The notes under the pieces: model-generated | The model's input: only the letters and a program-made list of their open reading frames with translations | The model's database searches: none | Told to the model about the DNA's origin: nothing | Shown here: positions 46,811 through 58,183 of the stretch, in pieces | Position numbering within the stretch: the stretch's first letter is position 1 | Layout: every line of letters starts with the position of its first letter | Assembly: GCF_900106795.1 (NCBI RefSeq) | Contig: NZ_FNNS01000007.1 | Location: forward strand, 1 to 64,000 | DNA length: 64,000 nt | Source of the DNA: Aequorivita viscosa | GTDB taxonomy: Bacteria > Bacteroidota > Bacteroidia > Flavobacteriales > Flavobacteriaceae | Direction: 5' to 3' | Position numbers and translations under genes: made by a program

Positions 46811-48697
46811 TTATTTTTTACCTGCTCTTTTCTGCTCTTCAGCCTGCTCCATCATTTCGGCCATTTTTCTTTGAAACTTGTTCTGTTTTCTAGGTTGTGC
46901 TTTCTTTACTTGAATTTTTGCGTGAATCTTTTCTTCATCTATAATGAAGTTTTTAATCACGAGCATAATACCAATGGTAATTAAGTTAGAAACAAAATAA
47001 TACAACGAAAGTCCACTTGCATAGTTATTGAAGAACACCAACATAAACAACGGTGACAGATACATTATAAATTTCATGTTTGGCATTCCCGGCTGTTGTT
47101 GCTGTTGCATGGTTTGTGCTGTTGTCATCATCATATAAATGAAAATAGCGATAGAAGCCAAAATCGGGAACAAACTTACGTGGTCGCCATAAAATGGAAT
47201 ATGGAATGGTAATTCTAAAATCGTATCATAACTAGAAAGATCGTCCGCCCATAAGAAACTTTTCTGACGTAAATCAAAAGCCGATGGGAAAAACGTAAAG
47301 AGTGCGTAAAAGACAGGAATTTGAAGCAGTGCCGGCAAGCATCCTTTAAGCGGACTCGCACCAGCAGAGTTTTGCAACTTCATAGTTTCCTGCTGAATTT
47401 TGATTTTGTTGTCTTTGTACTTCTCCTTAATAGCGTCCATTTCAGGTTTGAGAACCTTCATTTTAGCTTGTGCCAAATACTGTTTGTATTGGACTGGTGA
47501 AAGCAAGAGTTTTATTAAAATGGTAAGTACAATAATTGCAATTCCAGCAGGTAAAAAGTCTGATAGGAAAGCAAAAAGTGGAATGATAAGATATTTGTTT
47601 ATCATTCCAAAGATACCCCATCCTAGCGGCATAGCCTCATCAAGATTACGACCATACTTTTTAAATATTTGGTAATCGGAAGGACCGTAATACATATTCA
47701 TATTGTACGATAAAGCTCCGTTTTTAGGCTCTAAGAGCATTCTTGCATCGTACCGTTTGGTGTAAACAGTATCAATTTCTTCGTCGTGAACAAGGTCTTC
47801 AGATTTAAGAACAACTTCCTTGAAAGGAGTATCTGTAAGTAGCATTGAACTAAAGAAATGCTGACGGAAGTTCATCCAAGTAACATCTTTCTCTACTTCT
47901 TGGTCATCTCCAGATGGTGAAAGTTTAGAGTGTTTCCCGTTTTCGTATTCATAGGTTAAACGCGTATATCGGTTTTCGTATGAAATACTTTTTGCGTGAC
48001 GATATCCTTTTAATTGCCAATCTAAATACATTGGTTGCGATGTATTTAAAACCCCGTCTAATCCTTGGCTATTGATGCTAAAATCCATCATATACTCACC
48101 TGGATGTAGCGTATATCGGTATTCGATAAAAGCATTTTCTGAAGTTTTAAGCCTCATTGTAAGCACATTATCTTCACCATTTTTACTCAGCGTTGGTTGA
48201 AAGTATAATTCTTCTGTATTTAAAATTCTATTTTCTGCTGTAAACTGAAGGTTTAATGAAGCATTTCCGTCTTTAATCAGATAAACCGGAACAGAATCGT
48301 ATTTAGTGATATTCTTTAAGCGAGCTTCAGTGATATACCCTCCTTTATTACTAACTTTTAAGAAAAGGACATCGTTTTCAAAAACAGTAACATCATCTTT
48401 TGCTGAAGGTAGCGTTCCTGAATAAGCAAAAGATCCTAATCTATTCTTAAGTTGATCCAGCGCGAGTGAATCTCCTGATTTTAATGAAGCAACAGAATCG
48501 GATATTCCCTGTGCTAAAGTGGTATCATTATTTGTAACCTGTGCAGCTTCTGTATTCGCTTTTGCAGCAGCTTCAGTTCTTGCTTTTTCCTGAAGTTCTT
48601 CCTCGGTAGGTTGGTTGGCATAAAGCATCCATACTAAGATACCACCAATCAATAAAAAACCTAAAAGTGAGTTAATGTCGAAATTTTTCTTTTCCAT
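46811..48697 (-). CDS. yidC: membrane protein insertase YidC
   Basis: A 628-residue YidC/Oxa1 insertase. The start has one membrane helix (LLGFLLIGGILVWMLYA), followed by a large periplasmic beta domain to about residue 350. Five core helices follow, including KGCLPALLQIPVFYALFTFFPSA and PNMKFIMYLSPLFMLVFFNNYASGLSLYYFVSNL. A Lys/Arg/Gln-rich cytoplasmic tail ends the protein. It inserts inner-membrane proteins with or without SecYEG. It lies 210 bases after pyrG, the usual flavobacterial arrangement. Confidence 0.96.
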   Translation of the reverse strand: MEKKNFDINSLLGFLLIGGILVWMLYANQPTEEELQEKARTEAAAKANTEAAQVTNNDTTLAQGISDSVASLKSGDSLALDQLKNRLGSFAYSGTLPSAKDDVTVFENDVLFLKVSNKGGYITEARLKNITKYDSVPVYLIKDGNASLNLQFTAENRILNTEELYFQPTLSKNGEDNVLTMRLKTSENAFIEYRYTLHPGEYMMDFSINSQGLDGVLNTSQPMYLDWQLKGYRHAKSISYENRYTRLTYEYENGKHSKLSPSGDDQEVEKDVTWMNFRQHFFSSMLLTDTPFKEVVLKSEDLVHDEEIDTVYTKRYDARMLLEPKNGALSYNMNMYYGPSDYQIFKKYGRNLDEAMPLGWGIFGMINKYLIIPLFAFLSDFLPAGIAIIVLTILIKLLLSPVQYKQYLAQAKMKVLKPEMDAIKEKYKDNKIKIQQETMKLQNSAGASPLKGCLPALLQIPVFYALFTFFPSAFDLRQKSFLWADDLSSYDTILELPFHIPFYGDHVSLFPILASIAIFIYMMMTTAQTMQQQQQPGMPNMKFIMYLSPLFMLVFFNNYASGLSLYYFVSNLITIGIMLVIKNFIIDEEKIHAKIQVKKAQPRKQNKFQRKMAEMMEQAEEQKRAGKK

Positions 48698-48782
48698 ATT
48701 CAGTCGCCGAATTTATGTGCGATTGTTTTTAATAACTCCGAAAGTAGTTTCGGAAGCTTGATTTAAAATATTTATTTATTAC

Positions 48783-48809
48783 ACCTACAAGCTATTTAAA
48801 ACCTTGCAG
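48783..48809 (-). repeat. dispersed repeat, TGCAAG...TTGTAGGT, copy 3
   Basis: On the minus strand CTGCAAGGTTTTAAATAG then CTTGTAGGT, a close match to the copies at 6669 and 10449. It lies between pyrG and yidC. Confidence 0.65.
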
Positions 48810-48907
48810 AATATTTTGAGACCTTTTAGAACACCCTTATGACTTTGCAAAAAGACTTGGAACTAATTGCAAGAATCCCGCCTTTTTATTACTTACGCCA
48901 AATTGTC

Positions 48908-50548
<1,641 letters not shown>

Positions 50549-50559
50549 CTATACGGGGT

Positions 50560-50567
50560 GCAAAGGT
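50560..50567 (-). promoter_or_regulatory. -7 promoter box of pyrG
   Basis: The minus strand reads TACCTTTG, a TAnnTTTG match, about 32 bases before the ATG. A C-rich stretch (ACCCC) directly downstream falls near the predicted transcript start; initiation-site slippage at C runs regulates pyrG in Firmicutes, but here that is only a thought. Confidence 0.55.
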
Positions 50568-50612
50568 ACATTTTATTGTGGAAGGGAAAGGATGAAAATT
50601 TAAAAATAAGAC

Positions 50613-50711
50613 CCCGAAACAAAAAATTAAGTTTCGGGCGTTATGAAATCCTTTTATAGCTCACTAACAGAACCTTATACTTTGTAATATCGCTATCAAA
50701 TTTAGCGATAT
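50613..50711. repeat. two perfect hairpins between pyrG and DUF2207 gene
   Basis: CCCGAAAC/GTTTCGGG (50613-50620 with 50631-50638) and ATATCGCTA/TAGCGATAT (50687-50695 with 50703-50711). Neither has a good T run, though the first is followed by a T-rich stretch on the minus strand. They may help end the LemA-DUF2207 transcript. Confidence 0.5.
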
Positions 50712-50796
50712 AGCTCTAAATTTATTTTTTTGAAAAGATAAGATTATCCACTAAAAAATTCTGAGGCAAAAACAATAATATTTCTACTTGAGAACA

Positions 50797-52482
50797 CTAC
50801 CAACTTCCGCCGCCACCGCCGCCAAATCCACCTCCGGAGGATCCGCCACCCGAAGAGCTGCTCGAAGGCGAACTAACCATTACAGACTGAGCCGACGTCA
50901 TGGCTCCTGAAAATGAATTTGCGAAATTGTGCATTGTAAACGCACCCGTAGAGGAAGTGTACCAACTAGGTGGTTGCAAGTTGAGCGATTCAAACTTCTT
51001 TGCCCATTGGTCGAATAAACCAAAAGCAACGGCATAAGCCATGGTTGTTTCAAAATAATTAGGACTATCTTGTAGTAGCATCTTCAACTTATTTTGTTCA
51101 GCGACTTTTATAAATTGTTTAAAACCTTTTAAATCTGAAAGCACTCGGTTCCCGATAGCGTTTTTCTTAACCAAATAAGTGGTCATAATCATCAAGAAAA
51201 TAGTTACTGGAACCACAGCAATAGCCGCTATCAATCCCCAAGTAAATAGAAACACAAAAAACAACAAAACGTTCCCGAGTAAAAAGCCTATAGTCACATA
51301 ATTCTTAACCTTTCGCGCTTTTGGGTCGTAATAAACCTGTGCCTTGTCCTTTAGTTTTTCTTTGGCACTACTCATGGTTGTATAGAATGAATCCTTTAGG
51401 CTACTGATAAGCACCTCGACTCCCGGAACATCTTCAGTTCCAAAAAGCCCTCTAAAAATCTGCTCTTCATAATCTGGGGAATCTGCAGGTAGCGTTTTAA
51501 GCATAGTTAGTTTGGTATCATCTTTTCCAAACCATCCGTTTTTAGGAATTTGCTCCATTTTAATAATTCCCCTTGAACCCCAACAAGGAATTAACGCTAT
51601 TAAATCTGGAGTATCTGCTCGGTCATCAATTAAAAAACCAGCCATGGCAGGATCTATCCCACTTGGTGGAAAATAACTGATTGTTGCTACCACATCATCG
51701 TCCTTACCATACTTATCCCAAATTCTATAAAATACAATCAAAATTGTTGCGAGAATAAGCGTCCAACCATAATTTGTCCAAAATGGCCAAAATGGTTTAA
51801 TTTCCTTTATAGCACCCTGCGGAAGATTTAATAAAACTGTAACGCTATCTCCTTTATACGAAGTGAAACCGTCAAGGCTACCCACTGTAAAAACGCCATT
51901 ACCGTAACTTATTTGAAACTCATCACTTTCTTCCGATTCACCAACAGCTCCTGAATAAACGAAAAAATCATCGTCACTTACACTCACCTTTTCGGGTACA
52001 TGAATTGTAAAGTTTAATTGTTTAAAAACGGTATTCCAGTCGGCAGGTTTTACATTCCAATAAAACAGAACCTGATCTTTTTCAAAAAGAAAAGCACCAT
52101 ACACCCTATATCTTATTTCATAATGCTGAGGGCCAATAAGCGTAATATCCTTATCCCCTATTTTAATTTCCAAATAATCACTGAGTTTTTGAATAAAGTC
52201 TGGGTCGGCTTCAAAATTATAGTTCGGAACTTCGACATTTCTTATTTTAATACGTCGATTCTCCTCAATTCCGTCTTCGTTTATTAAATCGTAGGAAGTC
52301 TGAATATTTCTATAAATTCCATGTTTATAATCAGTAAAAGTAAGGTCGTATTTCTCTACGACATCAAAATAACCATCGGCATTTATAAAGATATCAACCT
52401 GGGCGCTATCCACTTCGAAATCTTGGGTAAATCCTTTCAGAATACCCAACAACATTAATAGAAGAAGAATCAGGTTTTTCAT
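50797..52482 (-). CDS. DUF2207 membrane protein
   Basis: A 561-residue exported/inner-membrane protein. It has a signal peptide, an N-terminal beta domain (DUF2207, residues about 20-230), a membrane helix (GWTLILATILIVFYRIW), two more helices near residues 395-440, and an extreme Ser/Gly C-terminus of about 20 residues ending in Trp. It pairs with the LemA gene 24 bases upstream, a combination seen widely in bacteria. The function is unknown. Confidence 0.85.
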   Translation of the reverse strand: MKNLILLLLMLLGILKGFTQDFEVDSAQVDIFINADGYFDVVEKYDLTFTDYKHGIYRNIQTSYDLINEDGIEENRRIKIRNVEVPNYNFEADPDFIQKLSDYLEIKIGDKDITLIGPQHYEIRYRVYGAFLFEKDQVLFYWNVKPADWNTVFKQLNFTIHVPEKVSVSDDDFFVYSGAVGESEESDEFQISYGNGVFTVGSLDGFTSYKGDSVTVLLNLPQGAIKEIKPFWPFWTNYGWTLILATILIVFYRIWDKYGKDDDVVATISYFPPSGIDPAMAGFLIDDRADTPDLIALIPCWGSRGIIKMEQIPKNGWFGKDDTKLTMLKTLPADSPDYEEQIFRGLFGTEDVPGVEVLISSLKDSFYTTMSSAKEKLKDKAQVYYDPKARKVKNYVTIGFLLGNVLLFFVFLFTWGLIAAIAVVPVTIFLMIMTTYLVKKNAIGNRVLSDLKGFKQFIKVAEQNKLKMLLQDSPNYFETTMAYAVAFGLFDQWAKKFESLNLQPPSWYTSSTGAFTMHNFANSFSGAMTSAQSVMVSSPSSSSSGGGSSGGGFGGGGGGSW

Positions 52483-52506
52483 TTCAAATAATTCAATCGA
52501 AATTTG

Positions 52507-53064
52507 TTAATCAAAACTCACCTTTACATTTTCACGACTCGCCTCATCGGTTTCAAAAAAGTCGAAATGCTGATATTTAAACATACTAGCGAACACAACA
52601 CCTGGAAAGCTTTCGCCATAGGTATTATTTTCGCGAACGGTTCCGTTGTAATAGCGCCGACTACGCTCTAGGTTAATTTCAATTTCATTAAGCTTTTGTT
52701 GAAGATCCAAAAAGTTGGAATTAGCCTTTAAATCTGGATAAGCTTCACTCAATGCAAAAATACTGCGTAGCGTTTGTTGCAATTGGTTTTCGGCTTTTAT
52801 TTGCGCATTAATATCATCGCTAGGAACAGCCATTGCAGCATTTCGAGCATTAATAACACTTTCCAAAGTAGTTTTTTCGTGAGCGGCATACCCTTTTACG
52901 GTTTCCACAAGATTTGGAATCAGGTCGTATCTGCGTTTCAGCGCAACGTCAATATTACTCCAGGCATCCTTTACGAGATTTCGATTTTTAGCAAAACGGT
53001 TGAAAATGTTTACAAGAAAAAAGCCCAATGCTAAAACAATTGCGAGGAAAATCAGTAAATACAT
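52507..53064 (-). CDS. LemA family protein
   Basis: A 185-residue protein with one N-terminal membrane helix (YLLIFLAIVLALGFFLVNIF) and the LemA three-helix bundle: NLVKDAWSNIDVALKRRYDLIPNL and EINLERSRRYYNG. It probably exposes the bundle outside the cytoplasm. It is the first gene of a two-gene operon with DUF2207. Confidence 0.92.
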   Translation of the reverse strand: MYLLIFLAIVLALGFFLVNIFNRFAKNRNLVKDAWSNIDVALKRRYDLIPNLVETVKGYAAHEKTTLESVINARNAAMAVPSDDINAQIKAENQLQQTLRSIFALSEAYPDLKANSNFLDLQQKLNEIEINLERSRRYYNGTVRENNTYGESFPGVVFASMFKYQHFDFFETDEASRENVKVSFD

Positions 53065-53426
53065 AGCTTCAAAAATTAAGGGTTAGTAGTTTTTGGATTA
53101 TATAAAATTACCCAATAAATAACGAACTAAGGTAGTGATTTTTATTGTTTTTGAATTGATGTTTTTGAAGATGAATTAGAAGTACTTTATACTATAAAAA
53201 GACGTTAAGAAAAAACGGGGTTTAAAATAATATTTTCAATTATCGACTTAAAATTATAAAGCAAATTGAAGTATAAAGTGCATTGATAATTAACAGAAAA
53301 ACGTGGAAACACACTATCAAATTATCGGAATCTGAGTTTTTAAGCTTGTAAAAAAGCATTGAAAACACAGAATATCAACCAAAAATAGAACTAAAAAACT
53401 TTGAGTATTAAAAAAATGAAGAATAG
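53065..53426. other. AT-rich gap
   Basis: A 362-base, very AT-rich stretch with no open frame of coding character and no clear hairpin or terminator. It must hold the LemA promoter, but no exact TAnnTTTG is seen close to that start. Confidence 0.4.
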
Positions 53427-54812
53427 CTACACCCTTTTCTTTAAAAGATAGAGTATGCGTTTTGTGCCTTTTACTACTTCCTTTTTCTCGAGGGTGAAGT
53501 ACTGCAAATAGCCGTTCTCAAATTCCGTTTCATTGTAGAAATCGAAGTGATTGATAAACTCCCGCTTCCGAAGTAATAATGAACCCACCCAAGAATCCTC
53601 ACGGGTAGGGAACTCTATGATGAGCGTTTCGGAAAATGAAGCGAAAAACTCAGCCGATTTATCAAAAGGAACATTGCCTGAAAGTGTAATGTGGTGAATC
53701 AACGCCAAAGCCATAGTAACGTCTGGTTGATAATTTACCAATCTTTCGATTAAAGAATTCCGCTCCGTGTTGTTAAAACCAACTCCAGGTGCGGGTTGCA
53801 GCACATCACAAACAAAGGGCAACATATTTGTTTCCTTGTTTTTCTGAAGTTGTTTGTAGTTGTGATCCACGGCATTGCTGTCAATATCGGTAACAATAAT
53901 CTCCGGTACGCTGTCAATCACAGTGCGAGCAAATGTGCCGTCGTTACCACCAACATCAATTAATTTCTGCGGTTTCAGAGGTTTAATCCACTCTTTAACC
54001 AGCTTTTTTTTAGCTTCAAAAGCAGCTTCGTCATAATTGGTTTTGGTGTAGTAATCACCCCATTCGCTAACTTCCTTTAGTTTTAACTCTTTTATGAAAT
54101 CGAAAAGACTCTCCAAAATATTTTCTTGTGATTTTTTCGAAAGTGAAGCAATTTTGGTTTCGACCTTGTAATCCTCACCATGCTTACTTTCCATCTTTGC
54201 AAGCAAGTGTATGTTTGGATAGAGTACCGAACTTAATTTGGTACGTGTAGGAAGTAATGATGAAATAAGTTTTACAGGAATTCCATCTATATGCGTCTGC
54301 ATCATCTTAAAAACTTCGGTGCCGTGATATTTCGCTAAAGCTAATGGCCCTAAAAAGTGGGTGACAAACTGTTTGTATGCACGCCAAGGGGTGCCTTCTT
54401 CGTAAAAATCGAAAGACAGTGTGTCGATAAATACAGGTTTTCCTTTGTGAAATGTAATATTGTAGGCAGAAGCATCTTTCAATATAAACCCTTTAGAAAG
54501 GGCATATTTCTGAATTTTTAAAGTGTGTAAAGCAGCATGTTTATATTGTTCAAAACTCCATTCGTACGGGTTTGTGATAAACGGAATTGGTTCTGGAGTA
54601 ATTACAATTTGCTCAGCCGAAACAGAAGTCTCCTCGTGCGGAATTAGAAGTGCGTTGGATATTAAATTTTTGAAAAAACCAGACTCCTTTAATTTTTTGT
54701 ATTGTGGAAAATAAATAGGGTTAATAGCCCTACGAAGCACATCACCATCGTGAAACACATACCCAGAAGGATCTCGAAATGAAGCTTGGTGTGTATTAGT
54801 TTTTTCTATCAT
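53427..54812 (-). CDS. SAM-dependent methyltransferase (NoeA-like)
   Basis: A 461-residue protein with a class I methyltransferase core in the second half: LIDVGGNDGTFARTVI (SAM loop), EIIVTDIDSNAV and VTMALALIHHITLSGNVPF. The first half has SFRDPSGYVFHDGDVLRRAI and a kinase-like LKDASAYNITFHKGKPVFID. The build matches nodulation NoeA-like methyltransferases. Starts at 54842, 54833 and 54812 are possible; I prefer 54812, which limits overlap with the upstream small gene to 17 bases. Substrate unknown; surface glycans are a guess. Confidence 0.75.
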   Translation of the reverse strand: MIEKTNTHQASFRDPSGYVFHDGDVLRRAINPIYFPQYKKLKESGFFKNLISNALLIPHEETSVSAEQIVITPEPIPFITNPYEWSFEQYKHAALHTLKIQKYALSKGFILKDASAYNITFHKGKPVFIDTLSFDFYEEGTPWRAYKQFVTHFLGPLALAKYHGTEVFKMMQTHIDGIPVKLISSLLPTRTKLSSVLYPNIHLLAKMESKHGEDYKVETKIASLSKKSQENILESLFDFIKELKLKEVSEWGDYYTKTNYDEAAFEAKKKLVKEWIKPLKPQKLIDVGGNDGTFARTVIDSVPEIIVTDIDSNAVDHNYKQLQKNKETNMLPFVCDVLQPAPGVGFNNTERNSLIERLVNYQPDVTMALALIHHITLSGNVPFDKSAEFFASFSETLIIEFPTREDSWVGSLLLRKREFINHFDFYNETEFENGYLQYFTLEKKEVVKGTKRILYLLKKRV

Positions 54813-54999
54813 CTTTTTCGGTGTCTTGCTCATCAAAATCAATTGAATCGTAAGTATCTTCCTCTTCTTTTACCAATCCGAAAAAAGATTTCACCTTATA
54901 CATCACCCCTTTTGAAAAAAGCAATATTCCAGCCGCAGCTGCCACTATTGCTTGAACCAACATTGCTCCTAATCCTGGATCGAAATAAAGAAAATTCAT
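54796..54999 (-). CDS. small DPG-motif membrane protein
   Basis: A 67-residue protein starting MNFLYFDPGLGAMLVQAIVA, one hydrophobic helix to about residue 28, a basic stretch, then an acidic tail rich in Asp and Glu. The start resembles short membrane proteins with a DPG-x-G motif that occur beside surface polysaccharide genes. Its 3' end overlaps the methyltransferase gene, implying joint expression. Confidence 0.65.
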   Translation of the reverse strand: MNFLYFDPGLGAMLVQAIVAAAAGILLFSKGVMYKVKSFFGLVKEEEDTYDSIDFDEQDTEKDDRKN

Positions 55000-55161
55000 A
55001 TCTATTATTTTAATACGCGTTTACCTATCGGCGGTGGCAAATTAACTAAAAAACGTCGAGTTTAAAGGACAGAATGATGAAAATGTTTTAAATGACAAAG
55101 GATGTAAGACTAAGAAAATACTTCCTAGTCCTACGTCTTAAGTCAAAAAGCCTTATGTCAA

Positions 55162-56955
55162 TTATAACTTGTTTCGCTTACGGTCAACTTCTTTTAAATA
55201 TATTTTACGAATGCGTAAATGGTTTGGTGTAACCTCAACATATTCGTCCTTTTGGATATACTCTAATGCTTCTTCCAAAGAAAATTTAATAGCAGGGATA
55301 ATTTTAGCTTTATCATCTGCGCCCGAAGAACGTACGTTAGAAAGCTTCTTGGTCTTAGTGATATTTACAGTCATATCATCTTGTCGCGAGTTTTCTCCAA
55401 TTACTTGACCTTCGTAAATATCTTCGTTTGGATGCACGAAGAAACGTCCACGATCCTGCAGTTTATCAATAGAGTAAGGAATTGCTGTTCCCGTTTCCAT
55501 AGAAACTAAAGATCCGTTTTGTCTTTCTGGAATTCCACCTTTTAATGGTTGATACTCAAGAAAACGGTGTGTCATAATAGCTTCCCCTGCAGTAGCAGTA
55601 AGCAATTGATTACGCAAACCAATTATACCACGCGATGGGATTATAAATTTACAAACCATACGGTCTCCTTTACCTTCCATGCTTATCATTTCGCCTTTAC
55701 GAATGGTAACCATATTAATGGCAGTTCCACTAACGGTTTCAGGCAGATCGATAGTCATTTCTTCAACTGGCTCACATTTTACACCATCAACTTCCTTGAT
55801 AATTACCTGTGGTTGACCAATTTGAAGCTCGTAACCTTCACGGCGCATAGTTTCAATTAAAACAGAAAGGTGCAAAACGCCACGGCCAAAAACCATAAAC
55901 TTATCAGCACTATCTGTTGGATGCATGCGCAAGGCAAGATTTTTCTCTAATTCCTTTTCAAGCCTTTCCTTAATATGTCGCGATGTAACAAATTTTCCAT
56001 CTTTACCGAAGAAAGGAGAATCGTTAATCGTGAAAAGCATACTCATTGTAGGCTCATCAATAGAAATAGTTTGTAGCGCTTCTGGGTTTTCAAGATCGGC
56101 AATGGTATCGCCAATTTCAAAGCCTTCAAGTCCTACTAATGCACAAATATCACCCGGTTGAACTTCCGTAACTTTTTTACGGCCCATTCCTTCAAAGGTG
56201 TGAATTTCTTTTATTTTAGTTTTTACAATAGTCCCATCTCTTTTAACAAGGGCTACTTGCAAGCCTTCCTTCAGGACTCCTCTTTGCAAACGACCAATAG
56301 CGATTCTTCCTGTAAAAGATGAAAAGTCTAATGAGGTAATTAGCATTTGTAATGATCCTTCTTCAACTTTAAAAGACGGAATATGTTCTAAAACCATATC
56401 TAATAATGGTTCAATACTATCGGTTGGTTTTCTCCAATCGGTGCTCATCCAGTTCTGTTTTGCAGAACCATAAACCGCTGGGAAATCGAGTTGCCATTCT
56501 TCGGCACCCAATTCAAACATTAAATCAAAAATAGATTCGTGTACCTCATCTGGAGTACAGTTTTCCTTATCGACTTTATTAACAACTACACAAGGTTTTA
56601 AACCTAGATCTATTGCTTTTTGAAGCACGAAACGCGTTTGTGGCATTGGCCCTTCAAAGGCATCAACCAATAGCAAAACGCCATCGGCCATGTTTAATAC
56701 CCGTTCAACTTCACCACCAAAATCGGCGTGACCAGGAGTATCGATAATGTTAATTTTTGTTCCTTTATATTGTACAGAAACATTCTTGGAAGTAATAGTA
56801 ATTCCGCGCTCTCGTTCTAGATCGTTATTATCTAAGATAAGTTCACCAGACTGTTCGTTTTCACGAAAAAGACTACAGTGGTGCATAATTTTATCTACCA
56901 AGGTGGTTTTACCGTGGTCGACGTGGGCAATAATTGCGATATTTTTGATTTTCAT
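55162..56955 (-). CDS. typA: translational GTPase TypA/BipA
   Basis: A 597-residue ribosome-associated GTPase important for ribosome assembly and growth under stress or cold. G1 is [11 protein letters not shown]3 [15 protein letters not shown]4 NKVDKE. EF-G-like domains II, III and V follow, with the BipA-specific C-terminal region ending in [14 protein letters not shown]. The start is the ATG at 56955; an upstream in-frame start at 57024 lies ahead of the promoter. The leader is an unusual hairpin that contains a strong Shine-Dalgarno site. Confidence 0.96.
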   Translation of the reverse strand: MKIKNIAIIAHVDHGKTTLVDKIMHHCSLFRENEQSGELILDNNDLERERGITITSKNVSVQYKGTKINIIDTPGHADFGGEVERVLNMADGVLLLVDAFEGPMPQTRFVLQKAIDLGLKPCVVVNKVDKENCTPDEVHESIFDLMFELGAEEWQLDFPAVYGSAKQNWMSTDWRKPTDSIEPLLDMVLEHIPSFKVEEGSLQMLITSLDFSSFTGRIAIGRLQRGVLKEGLQVALVKRDGTIVKTKIKEIHTFEGMGRKKVTEVQPGDICALVGLEGFEIGDTIADLENPEALQTISIDEPTMSMLFTINDSPFFGKDGKFVTSRHIKERLEKELEKNLALRMHPTDSADKFMVFGRGVLHLSVLIETMRREGYELQIGQPQVIIKEVDGVKCEPVEEMTIDLPETVSGTAINMVTIRKGEMISMEGKGDRMVCKFIIPSRGIIGLRNQLLTATAGEAIMTHRFLEYQPLKGGIPERQNGSLVSMETGTAIPYSIDKLQDRGRFFVHPNEDIYEGQVIGENSRQDDMTVNITKTKKLSNVRSSGADDKAKIIPAIKFSLEEALEYIQKDEYVEVTPNHLRIRKIYLKEVDRKRNKL

Positions 56956-56960
56956 AAATT

Positions 56961-56979
56961 CCCTCCTTTTTTTGGAGGG
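56961..56979 (-). promoter_or_regulatory. typA leader hairpin hiding a Shine-Dalgarno site
   Basis: On the minus strand CCCTCC, A7 and GGAGGG form a perfect six-base GC stem. GGAGGG ends five bases before the typA ATG and is a near-perfect Shine-Dalgarno sequence. The -7 box is only three bases upstream of the left arm, so the transcript probably starts in or next to CCCTCC and the leader is essentially this hairpin. Confidence 0.7.
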
Positions 56980-56981
56980 TG

Positions 56982-56989
56982 CAAAAGTA
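56982..56989 (-). promoter_or_regulatory. -7 promoter box of typA
   Basis: The minus strand reads TACTTTTG, a TAnnTTTG match, 26 bases before the ATG at 56955. Confidence 0.6.
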
Positions 56990-57132
56990 GTGTTTCTAAG
57001 TGGATTAGAAACAAAAGTCGTCATTTTTATTTTGAATAAAATTTGAAATTTTTTATACGTTACTATCTAGAAAAACTGGAAGTTAAAATAGAATGGTAAA
57101 ATAACTATCTTTACGCTGCCTAAAAATAAATT

Positions 57133-57951
57133 ATGAAACTTGAATTAATTCCGAAAATAAAACACACGAACTCTAACAACTTTTTCCTTTTAGCAGGACC
57201 ATGCGCTATTGAAGGCGAAGAAATGGCGATGCAGATAGCCGAAAAGATTGTAAAAATCACTGATAAGCTTGAAATACCTTTTGTTTTTAAAGGAAGTTTC
57301 AAAAAAGCAAATCGAAGTAGAATCGATAGCTTTACAGGGATTGGAGACGAAAAAGCATTGAAAATCCTCCGAAAGGTCTCTGAGTCCTTTGACGTTCCCA
57401 CTGTTACTGATATTCATGAAGTAAACGACGCATTATTAGCCGCCGAATATGTAGATGTGCTACAAATACCAGCTTTCTTGGTTCGCCAAACCGATTTAGT
57501 AGTTGCCGCCGCCAAAACAGGAAAAGTGGTAAACTTGAAAAAAGGACAGTTCATGAGTCCAGAAAGCATGAAACACGCAGTAACCAAAGTAACCGATTGC
57601 AACAACGAACAAGTGTTGGTAACAGATCGCGGTACTATGTTTGGATATCAAGACATGATTGTAGATTTTAGGGGTATTCCAACCATGAAACAATATGCAC
57701 CTGTTGTATTAGACGTAACCCACAGTCTGCAACAGCCTAACCAAAGCGCTGGTGTAACGGGAGGAAGACCCGAAATGATTTCAACTATTGCAAGAGCTGG
57801 AATAGCCACTGGTGCCGATGGCATTTTTATTGAAACTCACTTCGACCCTGCAAATGCCAAAAGTGACGGCGCAAACATGCTTAATTTAAATTTACTTGAA
57901 AAGTTATTGACAGACCTTGTGGCTATTCGACAAACAATTAATGGTCTATAA
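57133..57951 (+). CDS. kdsA: 3-deoxy-8-phosphooctulonate synthase
   Basis: A 272-residue enzyme condensing phosphoenolpyruvate and arabinose 5-phosphate into KDO 8-phosphate for lipopolysaccharide core synthesis. It shows FLLAGPCAIEGEE, KGSFKKANRSR, PAFLVRQTDLV, NLKKGQFMSPE and DVTHSLQQPN. Near-consensus promoter TATCTTTA lies at 57106. Its end abuts the terminator of the first small RNA unit on the other strand, and that stem may also stop kdsA. Confidence 0.96.
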   Translation: MKLELIPKIKHTNSNNFFLLAGPCAIEGEEMAMQIAEKIVKITDKLEIPFVFKGSFKKANRSRIDSFTGIGDEKALKILRKVSESFDVPTVTDIHEVNDALLAAEYVDVLQIPAFLVRQTDLVVAAAKTGKVVNLKKGQFMSPESMKHAVTKVTDCNNEQVLVTDRGTMFGYQDMIVDFRGIPTMKQYAPVVLDVTHSLQQPNQSAGVTGGRPEMISTIARAGIATGADGIFIETHFDPANAKSDGANMLNLNLLEKLLTDLVAIRQTINGL

Positions 57952-58070
57952 AAAAATCCTGCTCATTCTTTGAAGAAGCAGGATTTCTTGGCTAACTAAA
58001 ACTCTTAAAAGTGAATGAATTTAGAGGATTATAATAAATTTATTTTTTTATTAGAACCTCAAATTATGAG
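57950..58070 (-). ncRNA. predicted small RNA, unit 1
   Basis: A transcript of about 120 nt is predicted, starting 6-8 bases after the -7 box at 58076-58083. The 5' part contains ATTTGAGGTTCTAATAA. The end is a terminator with AAATCCTGCT/AGCAGGATTT stem and T7 on the minus strand (57950-57986). No open reading frame of note lies inside. It is the longest and most divergent of the four units. Confidence 0.5.
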
Positions 58071-58075
58071 TAACT

Positions 58076-58144
58076 CAAAGATGCATCTAAAAGCCTATAC
58101 AAATCAAGAGGAAAAACCCTGATTTCCTTCAGGATTTCTCCTGT
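58076..58144 (-). promoter_or_regulatory. promoter and conserved upstream element, unit 1
   Basis: Minus strand: an element with ACAGGAGAAATCCT and CAGGGTTTTTCCTCTTGA (58144-58104), then 20 bases to CATCTTTG (58083-58076). TTGA serves as -33 and CATCTTTG as -7. The element's two halves are partly inverted copies (AGG-A/T-CCT), as expected for a dimeric regulator site. Confidence 0.55.
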
Positions 58145-58183
58145 TTATTATTGTAAATCAACACACTACATATCATATTTTAA

